This document shows positions 43,401-64,000 of a stretch of DNA of 64,000 nt, one piece after another. The translations under genes were made by a program, and so were the position numbers. Positions within the stretch are counted from its first letter, which is position 1. Each line of letters starts with the position of its first letter. Origin of the DNA: Struthio camelus (taxonomy: Eukaryota > Chordata > Aves > Struthioniformes > Struthionidae). The DNA lies in contig NC_090953.1 of assembly GCF_040807025.1 (NCBI RefSeq), forward strand, positions 21,498,997-21,562,996, read 5' to 3'. Below the pieces are notes generated by a model. The model was not told the DNA's origin, made no database searches, and saw only the letters and a program-made list of their open reading frames with translations.

Positions 43401-43840
43401 GGATATATTAGTCACGCCTTATACCACTTTTTGCCAGCACTGAGTCTAGAAATTTGGCCTTCATTTTAAATCAAAGCTGAGATTCTCATTTATTCCTACA
43501 ATTAGTTGTTCTGAGAACAACGCAATTGTCATAAATTGAGAAAAAATTGCAAGCAATGGCAACACAGTTATCTGGACGGCAGAGCTCACCATATCATAAA
43601 AGAGAATCTGTGCATCACTGTTTGTCCAAACAGCTCGCACAGAAGACAGGCGTATTGTCATCATTTCACAGGTAGAAAAGATCATGCAAGTCAAACGAAG
43701 AGGTCCTTTCCAGAGGTCTGAGCTCAAACGGCCTTAGTTCTAGCTCAGGGCTTCGCTCTCACAAGCATCCCACGCTATCCTCCCACCCAAGAGCATACGG
43801 AAGAAAAAGCACTTTGTAAGTGCTTTAGCCGGGGTTTCAA
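34423..43840. other. CIB2-IDH3A intergenic region
   Basis: This holds the unresolved CIB2 5' UTR and promoter near its left end and no recognised gene. A plus-strand open frame at 34558-35037 (159 codons) has no recognisable motif and overlaps the likely CIB2 promoter. An A-rich run at about 37207-37240 and short A/T homopolymers are the only obvious repeats. Confidence 0.7.
34727..34734 (-). promoter_or_regulatory. CIB2: candidate TATA box upstream of CIB2
   Basis: TATAAAAG on the minus strand, about 305 bp upstream of the CIB2 start codon, which would place initiation near 34700. Nothing else confirms it; upstream noncoding exons are possible. Confidence 0.25.
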
Positions 43841-44436
43841 GAGCGGCGCCTGCCTTCGCGGCCGCAGGCTGTCTCCTCCCTCGGCCCGCTCCGCTCCGCT
43901 CAGCTCCGCACCGCGGGCCGGGCCCGGCCCAGCGGCCCGCAGGCACGCTGCTGCCAGCCTTCCCGAAAACAGCGAGCCGGGGAGAACCCTCGGACCTGGA
44001 AGCGCGCCCCAACGTGAAAACGGCCCAACTTCAGCAGCTTTGGCTTCGCCTGTTTAAAGTGCGCCTCTTTCTCTGCTGCAACAAATACCTGCCGCTGCTT
44101 TTCATGAAAACTTGACTTCTGGTGTAAACGCGCCAATTCCAGAAGCTGAGGTTTTACGGAAACAACCAAACGCCTGCGAACTGCAGAGGGCCTGCAAAAC
44201 CGCTGGCGGTTGCCGTTACTCGGCCGTCACGACAAGTACCTCCTCGGACACCGCCTCCCGAGCTCCCGACCGTCCTCCGTCCTGCCGGCGGCCCCGGCCG
44301 CACCCCAGGCACACCGGCGGCGGCCGCCCGAGGGGCCGGAGCGGGCAGGGGGAAGGAGCCTCCCCCGCGCCGCCTTCTCCCTGAGGCGGCGGAGCGCGCG
44401 CGCGGCCAGCGCTAACGGCCGCCGCTAACGGTCGGC

Positions 44437-44546
44437 GGGGGGCGGGGGGCGGCGCGCGGGCTCCCCAGCTCCACACGGGGCGCGCGCGCTGCCGCAGCGA
44501 CCCCGCTCGCCCGAGGGCGGGGCCTAAGGGGTCGCGGGGGCGGGGC
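44437..44546 (+). promoter_or_regulatory. IDH3A: GC-box cluster of the IDH3A core promoter
   Basis: Repeated GGGCGG-type Sp1 sites at 44437-44452, 44515-44520 and 44536-44546, within 200 bp upstream of the IDH3A ATG. The transcription start itself is not visible. Confidence 0.55.
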
Positions 44547-44632
44547 GTGCGGACGCCGGTTCCGGTGGCTGAGGCGGGCGGGCGCGGGCGCTGGCGGGTT
44601 TCGCTCCGCGCGTCGCGGTGCCCGGGAGCATC

Positions 44633-56830
<12,198 letters not shown>

Positions 56831-57127
56831 ACTTTGCTCGTACTGCTTGTATTAACTCCTAAAGGACACATCATACAAAGTACACTATATGTAACCTGAT
56901 ATCTATATGCATATAGTTTGCCTGTCTCTTCAGAGAGCAAACTTTTTAGTTAGGGCCTCTCCATTAATAAATACGGCCCAAAAGGCTACAAATGATGCTT
57001 GTGCCTGCTTTCAGTGGACTTTTCCAAAAGTGCTTTGTCTTATTTATTTGTTTCTATCTGGTGAACTTTTTTACGTCCAGGTGAATTATTTTATTGTCAT
57101 TGTAACTGTCTACCATTTTCCATTTCA

Positions 57128-57133
57128 ATTAAA
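57128..57133 (+). terminator. IDH3A: candidate proximal poly(A) signal of IDH3A
   Basis: ATTAAA about 300 nt after the stop, with T-rich and TTTGTGT sequence downstream. Confidence 0.35.
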
Positions 57134-58454
57134 TGGTTTTTACTTTCCAGGAAGAAACTTTGTGTAAATATAACAATAACAGAATTAGTGAATTGTAAAG
57201 GCACCTTAATGCTTAAAACCTACTTTATTGGTCTCAGATAGGTTTTCAGCCTAACAATAGCACAAAATGATCTTTATAAAAAGAAACGGGTATAAATAAC
57301 TTACTTACTTAAATAACAATTTTGTGTTAAAAGCAATGAGGAAACACTTTTAGGTGCTCTGGTGATCCATGAAATACAACTTCATCCTTCAAGGACATGA
57401 ATAAAGAAATGCAAAATTCTAGAGACTTAATCTATTTGTTTAAAAAAAAAAAACAAAAACATAAACCAGCTAGAGATGAGAAATAATGTTAAAGTAAAAT
57501 TATTTTTCAAAGCTAACTATCCAAATAATTCTTTTCAGTTTTCCTCACTGAAACACACTTTAATTTACAACCGCGGTCTCCTCGGGAAGAGCAAATTATA
57601 CACATTTATTTCTGCTATATACTGTGAAGGGGGAAGTATGAACTTTGCAAATTTATACTAAATATTCCATTCAGCATCCAGACTTCAGCTAAAATGCTTT
57701 TTGTAGTGTGCTTTCCTTTAATGCCTAGTCTGTTCAATGTGTCTTACTGTATTGGCTAGTAAATTTAGTTTAGAAGCTCTGAATGTAATGGACTACTCCT
57801 AAAGGGATTAAGAGAGATCAAAGGTTTGGCTCTGGTGCCCAGGTTCCAGAAACGTTTTTCATCTGCTATTCAAGCAGATCTGAGAATTTCTTCTGCTACT
57901 GAAGCTTAATGAGCACAAAAGCAACTTTTTTCCCTCCCTTCTTTATTGCGTATGGGTGATACAAACGAGTCTTATTGGGCGTTTTAAGATATGCTTCCAT
58001 TAGTACATCCCACAATAAAATGCCTATTTTAAAATTCATGGCTATAGTACAGGATTATCACTACTGCCAGAACTGGCTTCTTAAAGCTTAATTCTGTTAA
58101 TAGGTATTATACCGCTTAGTTACTTTCTATTAAGACTGTTTAGGCTGGTTGTTGCAGAAGTAAAATCCCTCTGAGTTAATTTTGTCTAGTGCCACTCTGT
58201 AACGTAAGCATCCCAACCTTGTAAACAGTCTAACAACGTGTGTTTAGGAAGGGAAACGAGCTTTTTTCCTTGCACGCTCTGTGCTTGGTTAATAGGGTAA
58301 CATTTCCTTCTGTGAGATACAAAAGATACAGTGGTCTCAAACAGAATTTTAGCTTCATTTGAATGCATATACTGTTGCTGCTGCTTCCTTGTTTCCTTTA
58401 GATTATTCTAGTTAAAGAACTTCTGAGTTATCGTTACGCACAAAATGGAAAAAA

Positions 58455-58460
58455 AATAAA
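58455..58460 (+). terminator. IDH3A: candidate distal poly(A) signal of IDH3A
   Basis: Canonical AATAAA with a GT-rich downstream element within 40 bases. Confidence 0.45.
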
Positions 58461-58480
58461 GACTTTTCAAAGTCCTATTG

Positions 58481-59667
58481 CTTGTTTTGGTTTATGTAAT
58501 CCTAGGCTGCTGTCTTGTCTGATGCTTTGAGCTGATTGCAATAAGCTTTAAGTTTACAGGTTGTATAATGCTGCATGTTGGATCTTTCATGAAAAGTACT
58601 GCTTTTTTTTTTTTTTTGGTCAAGAATAGTGGTTGTAGACTGCCTGCTTGCGTTAGCCGTTACAACTCTCTGCCAAAGATCACTTACTAAGAGCAGACTA
58701 TTTAGATAGCTTTTTATCAAGTATGTCCTTCACATAATACCATGTGATTAATTAGAATTTTTGATAAAGAGGAATACAGCTCACGTTTGTCAGACTTAGT
58801 ACAGTGTGAATATTGAAACAAGTGGAGTTGTGACACAGTGGCTAACTTGCATGTTTTCAAGCACATCATTAAAATTGTCTTTACAGCACTTTTTATTTTT
58901 TAAAGAGGTTTCTGTTCTAAATAGCACTTTATGTAAGATCTCCTGTATTTGCTACTTTGTACCTTTTAATCTTAGGGAGCTATTCCCCCCACCTTTCTTG
59001 ATGTATATGTTTTTAGGGGAAATAGTAATGTTTTTTCAACTTGATTTAAGAAATGAGCTGCCGCTTTCACAAAGCGTCTGAAGTATACCCACTGTAAAAG
59101 CAGAAAAAGGAATGTTTTTAGGCTCCGAAATTTTGTGTTAAGAGAACAAAAAGAGATGTTCTGGGGGTGTGGGGGGGGAACAGACCTGCTGATCTTTTAA
59201 TAATCATCACCTTTATCACCGTGCAATAGCATTTTTACTAAACAGTACTGTTAACTACTGATCTACTAAAATACTACATAAGCTACAGGCAGCCTTTTGC
59301 AAAACAACAACAACAACAAAATCACAGTGTAATAATTTTCCTTCTATTTCAGTCTAGATGAATGAATGAATTAGTTATATTCACTTTACACAACATATTA
59401 AGATGTTTTCAACCTTACTTATTTAGAACCTAAAGGAAAATTAGTATTAGAAAAAGGGCAGACTGAGTAGATACTTCTGGAAGAGAGTATAAACTATCAA
59501 TCAGGTGAGTATCAGAGGAACACCTAAATCAACACAGCAGTTTTCAAGTGCATCAGTTCAAGAGACTGCAAAACCAGAACAGAAGCACAAATCTTCCTTA
59601 ATGCTATTGATTAGGAAATAGTTTCTTTAGCTCACAGATCTTCTTTAATGCTGGCAAGAAATGCTTC
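58481..59667. other. IDH3A-ACSBG1 convergent 3' region
   Basis: Contains the probable ACSBG1 3' UTR on the minus strand. A T run lies near 58603, a G-rich tract near 59165-59178 and an (AAC)n tract near 59303. No gene recognised. Confidence 0.6.
58892..58897 (-). terminator. ACSBG1: candidate poly(A) signal of ACSBG1
   Basis: AATAAA on the minus strand about 770 nt after the ACSBG1 stop, followed by GATGTGCTTG. An alternative ATTAAA lies at 59196-59201. Confidence 0.3.
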
Positions 59668-59744
59668 TTACTCTCCATAGAAGGAGTCTACTTCATCTCT
59701 GTATTTCTCAAGCACGGTGAGCCGTTTTAACTTCATTGTTGGAC
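59668..59744 (-). CDS. ACSBG1: ACSBG1 last coding exon
   Basis: Two bases complete a Gly codon, then [24 protein letters not shown] and TAA at 59670-59668. Acceptor TTTAAG. The tail is a few residues shorter than the mammalian ending as I recall it. Confidence 0.92.
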
Positions 59745-61826
59745 CTTAAAAGAGGAAGTTAGTCACAACAGCAGAAATCGGAACAAAAATTCCTACTCGT
59801 TTCCTGCTTTGGTTCATGATCCAACAGGCTCTTCACTGATCTGCAAGCCTATCTGCTAAAAGTGAGAAGCAAGTGTGAGAGACAAGGTTGCCTCCACATA
59901 AACACGAGCACTTGAGAGGCAGCTGCAGCTAACAGGATGGTGACTGACAACTCCTTGCCTTTTGTCATGAAAAACAATTAAAAGGATGACTTTTTGAAAG
60001 ATTATAAACAATTTCCAGTTTATTCAAAGGACCTGATAAAATAATGTGCTTTTGCTTGGGACTCTTTTACCTGGCCTTCTGTTTCACTACTGTCTTTCTT
60101 TTAATGATTATTTTTCAGTATTATTGCTGAAAGTTATCAATCCTGTAATGCATAAAGAATTAACCAAATTGATTATTTAATTGCTCAATGCAATCTGAAA
60201 TTTAACTATAGCTTGTGCTCATGTGGATGAGCACAGATTTTACTTCTATACACGTACAGAAAGTTCCAGTTTCTGTAGTCAGTAACACATATTGCATAAC
60301 TTTTTTCCTTTCACGCTGGTGGCTGTACTCCCAGTGTTGTTTAGATCAACACTGTGTGTGTATACCTCAGTATAAATTAGCAAATCTTACCTAGTTCTCC
60401 TCCAGAAATAGAAAAATCTCGGGGCAGGACTATCCATTTTTGAATACAATGAACTTTATTAGTAGCACTCAGGTTGACTTTGTTGATTCCCTCCTGAATG
60501 GCCTGGTAGATAGCCCGGTCTCTTGTAGCTACAATCTCGGATACTGTAGTGGCTTTGCTGCCAGTCTTCTGGCAGAAGTCTCTAGCTTGCTCAGTAAGGA
60601 TGTCAGTAGGATCAGATGTATCTGGATCCAGGACACACTAAAATATGAAATGAACCGTATAATCAAATGCTCAGTCTCGCACAGTATTAAAAGTTTCCCT
60701 GATTAGGTCTTCCCTGATTAGTGAGAATCAAGAAGGCTCAGCATCAGCATCCAAATATAGTGTAAACCTTGAAAAGCAGAAACAGCTACTCATGATAGCA
60801 CTCTGTTTTCTTTCCACCTGGCTACCTAATGTAAATATTTTGGTTTATATGCAGTTGATGCGAACACATTTAAAACATGTCAATGAATTAGGCTATAAAG
60901 TCTTTTTATAGACCTTGAACTTCTACTGTATTCTCAAATTATTCCCTAGCTATAGGGGCATATTTAGCACAATATTCAATTGGATTACCATGGTATAATG
61001 AAAACAGCTTGAGACAGAAGCATTTTTAAAGTTAGACTTGTCAAATTAATATTTCTATTGCACGTGTAGAAAGGGAGGTACTCGTCATAGAGGTAAACAA
61101 CTTTTAACTTGGGAAAAACTGAAGGGTTTTTCACTGTATAGGTACACACAGCTCTTTTCACTGCTATAAGTGCAAATGTTTCAGAAAAAATGATTTCACA
61201 ATTGAAATGCACACCACAGCAAAGCTATTATCTTGTTCTACGGCCCTCCTCCTAGTGCTACACAGAAAGAACAAATTGTAGGAAAACATTTCCGTTGGAT
61301 AGCCTGTTCTGTGTAAATGATCTTTCTTTTTCACTCCAGTAGAAACATTTATTGGCTCTTCCTGTCTGTAGTGGTCACGGCTTCTGTTATGCTCTGTCAT
61401 AGAGACTTGTCATTGTTCCAAAATTCTTAATAAAAATTCACATTTAAATAAAAAGTAGGTCTTGTTACATGTATAGGAGAAAGTGCAATAATGATTAGAT
61501 GTTTAGCAGCACTTCTAACCATGTGAAGGTTAGACGACCATGGGTTTTAGTTTCTATACAGGTTTTTTCTCTAACTCATGTCCTCCTATCCACTTTTCAA
61601 TCTTTTTACTAACAGTTCAAAATCCTTCTGGTTTTGCTAGAAGCAGGTGTATAATTCTGTTGAAATCAACATTAAAACTGGTGTACCTTTAGGGTCAGCA
61701 ACATTGACAAAAACTTCTTTTTATCTCCAATCACCATGGCATTACTAACAATTGGAAGCTCTTTTTTGACAGCATCTTCAATTGGAATTGGAGGCACATT
61801 TTCACCTCCAGCTGTAATAATCAAAT
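59668..61826 (-). CDS. ACSBG1: ACSBG1, bubblegum-family long-chain acyl-CoA synthetase (3' part, last 3 exons)
   Basis: The coding sequence is the join of 61826-61687, 60637-60391 and 59744-59668 on the minus strand, 464 nt, giving the C-terminal 153 residues after a split codon. It begins [20 protein letters not shown] (the A8-like region of the ANL adenylation superfamily), then [19 protein letters not shown] and [18 protein letters not shown]. It ends [19 protein letters not shown] to DSFYGE; the first Lys of MKLKR fits the conserved A10 lysine. The enzyme activates long- and very-long-chain fatty acids to acyl-CoA with ATP, in brain, gonad and adrenal in mammals. The paralogue ACSBG2 is the alternative, but adjacency to IDH3A favours ACSBG1. 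The AMP-binding N-terminal domain lies outside the window. Confidence 0.93.
59745..60390 (-). other. ACSBG1: ACSBG1 last intron
   Basis: 646 bp with no recognised feature. Confidence 0.85.
60391..60637 (-). CDS. ACSBG1: ACSBG1 penultimate coding exon
   Basis: 247 nt encoding [55 protein letters not shown] and [20 protein letters not shown] plus one base of Gly. Acceptor TTTTAG, donor GTAAGA. Confidence 0.93.
60638..61686 (-). other. ACSBG1: ACSBG1 second-last intron
   Basis: 1.05 kb, nothing recognised. Confidence 0.85.
61687..61826 (-). CDS. ACSBG1: ACSBG1 third-last coding exon
   Basis: 140 nt; two bases complete a split codon, then [40 protein letters not shown] and MLLTLK. Acceptor GCCTAG after a T run, donor GTACAC. 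Confidence 0.93.
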
Positions 61827-64000
61827 CTAGGCATAAAAAAAGGCTATTAGTTCATTCAAATAAATTCTGAACAACAAGTTAATGCCTGGATGGATCCACT
61901 TTCCTTATTCTGATATGCAGAAATTGGTAGCTTTCACAGGGAACAAAGCCTATTCAGTTATTAAAAAGATTATCTTAAAAATAACAAACAACGTTTCTTG
62001 AGTACGTGCACTCCCGATGTGTAACACATTTGCTCCCATGTGTACACAATGCAAATTCCATTATAACAAGCTCCAGATAATTTTTACATAGTCCAGTAGC
62101 AATGTAGTTACGTCTCAAGGCACCGTTATATAATCTGGATGTTTCCTGTGAGTACTCCTCTTCCAAATTAGCTTAAGATTCACCCTCTACTTTGGTGTTG
62201 CTAACTCACCCAAAAGCAAGTTCATGGTTACCATGATTAATTCCTAAAGCCACCAAGAGGGGTCAGACAGACACAAGTCACTACTGCAGGAAGGCTTCAC
62301 ACAGGCAGCATGGAAAGAGGGGACAGAGGAGTTTGAGGAAGGAGAAATCACCATTTAAGAGAGGAAGTCTGGAAGCAAGGGGGAGTGGCTCCTGCCCTAT
62401 TTTTGACACGAGCAGAGTACAATGACCAACTAGATCCTTAATATTGTCAAGGCTTTTAAACAAGGGTAGTGATACCTTATTCTATCAATAAAGGAACGTG
62501 CAAGTTAATTTGAATGCATACCTTGTGAAGTAGAATACATAAATTCATTGAAATTATGGCACATTTTAATATTGCCCTCTAAGTAAATTTTAACTGTTTC
62601 CTTTCACTAAATTAGCGACTTCTCGCTGTCCCCAAATAATGGTCTTTGCAGCATTTCAATAAGTAACATGCTTCAAAAAACAATGTAGACAAATGGTATG
62701 CCAGATCTTTGTGTGATAATGGCGCCAATTTCATACACTAAGGATCAGGTTGGTACCTGATCTCCTTTCAGTGATGAACTCAAAGAAATCAAGAGGCAAT
62801 CAAGGCAATATAGCACCTCTTCAGCACTCATGTTTGGGCCCTACCGTCTCTATTGCTCCATAGCAGCTATGAAGAGATACAACAACCAACCTATACTCAA
62901 CCTTCTGGTATGAAATAGGCATCGATCTCACATCTATAAGCTAGATGGTCTCCCTGGTCAATACCTTGCACACACTGAGAAAGCATGGGTTGTTTTTCCA
63001 GAATGAGACTTATGTCAAACCATAGATATACAGCAAAGTCAGGTGTGTATCTAAACTTTTAAGAGGTCTGTTTTTCCCTTTAGTTTCCCCTCTTTTTGTC
63101 TTAATCCAGCCAGGTCTTTCACCAAGCTCTACCACACTTTGTTTTTCTTTGTCTGAAATGTCAGCTTTTTCCCAGCTGACCAAGACCTGTGTACTGCTGT
63201 AACAACTTTTTCCATACCTGTACAAATATTCCCTGCAGGGATTTCTCTAGCTACACCTTTGTGCTTTGCAGCTTTTCTGAATCTCAGGTACCAAAGAGCA
63301 ACTTCTGTTGTTGCATGCTTAATACAATGAGTCCTAGAATTCATAAGACTCAAAGAATCAACGAAATAAGTCCTGTTTCAGTCCCTAGAAGAGCTTTTTT
63401 TTTTTACCATCTTCTATTACATTTTGTATTTGGATTTAAAACTTGAATGAAACTGGACTGATTGTTATTTTATCCTAGATGGTTTACCTATCCTGTAATT
63501 TAGAGTAATTCTTATTAGTTCAGCAGTCAGTGAAGATGTGAGTACAACACAAATGCTATGACACAATGAGGCTAGGAGTTGCCAACCACCACGCTAAAGA
63601 AAAATGAATCAGACAAGAAAGCGAATTAAAACCAAGAGAGCTGTATCTGATGCAGGCTATTAATAGCATCTACTGAAGTCCTAATCCCTGACAGAACATT
63701 ACGCTATCCTATGACAAATTCACTCATCCGTGTTCTCTCTCTAGTGATTCATCACATATTCTAAGATGATAGTTACTCAGTTTTTAAATCTTCTTGAGTA
63801 ACATCTCAGCTGCAATGAATCTCACTCTGTGAATACGTATCTTGAAAAAGAGCTTCCAAGTAAACAAGTGACCAGTCTTCTTTGGGTGAAACTTTCAGAA
63901 TCACAGAATGGTTGAGGTTGGAAGGCACCTCTGGAGATCATCTAGTCCAACCTCCCTGCTCAAGCAGGGTCACCTAGAGCACGTTGCCCAGGATCGTGTC
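61827..64000 (-). other. ACSBG1: ACSBG1 upstream intron, partial
   Basis: No further ACSBG1 exon (such as one encoding the GWLxSGD or ITGRxKE region) was found up to the right edge. The last 100 bases are CR1. Confidence 0.75.
63898..64000 (-). mobile_element. CR1 retrotransposon 3' end, cut by the window edge
   Basis: Begins CAGAATCACAGAATGG and aligns almost base for base with the 3' end of the element at 18230, including GGAGATCATCTAGTCCAACC. The element is in minus orientation and continues past the window. Confidence 0.93.

Larger units (their letters stand above)
56831..58480 (+). other. IDH3A: IDH3A 3' UTR (extent inferred)
   Basis: Noncoding sequence after the stop with several possible poly(A) signals: AATAAA at 56966-56971, ATTAAA at 57128-57133 and AATAAA at 58455-58460. 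The last is followed by GT-rich sequence (TTGCTTGTTTTGGTTTATG), so a UTR of about 1.6 kb is plausible. Confidence 0.5.

Noticed and set aside
60440-60706. Plus-strand open frame of 88 codons
   Set aside because: It is the antisense shadow of the ACSBG1 penultimate exon.
61827-63897. Search for a further ACSBG1 exon
   Set aside because: No minus-strand segment encodes the expected upstream motifs with a phase-compatible donor, so none is annotated.

Overview
This is a vertebrate nuclear window, almost certainly from a bird. It has large, AT-rich, intron-dominated genes with canonical GT-AG splice sites, and its LINEs are CR1 elements whose 3' ends carry the ATTCTGTG octamer typical of avian CR1. 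The sequence does not resolve the species. No bacterial, plasmid, CRISPR or viral gene content was recognised.

Three protein-coding genes could be built exon by exon. (1) CIB2, minus strand: only the first three coding exons lie here (34422 down to 3057), encoding the N-terminal 66 residues; the EF-hand exons lie beyond the left edge. (2) IDH3A, plus strand, complete (44633-56830, 11 coding exons, 366 aa): the catalytic alpha subunit of mitochondrial NAD-dependent isocitrate dehydrogenase, starting inside a CpG island at about 43.84-45.33 kb. (3) ACSBG1, minus strand: the last three coding exons (61826 down to 59668), giving the C-terminal 153 residues of a bubblegum-type long-chain acyl-CoA synthetase; the rest lies beyond the right edge. 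The order CIB2(-) IDH3A(+) ACSBG1(-) matches the human 15q25 arrangement. IDH3A and ACSBG1 converge, and their candidate poly(A) signals are only about 430 bp apart.

Layout: 1-3056 partial CIB2 intron 3; 3169-24229 CIB2 intron 2 (21 kb), with an ancient CR1/L3-like remnant at about 15.43-15.89 kb and a 1.5-kb CR1 with a largely readable reverse transcriptase at 18.23-19.72 kb; 24265-34371 CIB2 intron 1, with a perfect 3 x 89-bp tandem repeat at 29071-29340; 34423-43840 intergenic; 43840-45330 CpG island; 44633-58480 IDH3A with its 3' UTR; 58480-59667 convergent 3' region; 59668-64000 ACSBG1, with a second CR1 entering at 63898.

The three genes are neighbours by conserved synteny and do not form one pathway: a calcium-binding, integrin- and TMC-associated protein, a Krebs-cycle enzyme and a fatty-acid-activating enzyme. 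No undescribed multi-gene system was found. The best leads are the perfect 89-bp triplication, a roughly 200-bp duplication shared by IDH3A introns 4 and 6 with a 103-bp identical core, and a cluster of MYB-type TAACGG sites in the IDH3A CpG island.
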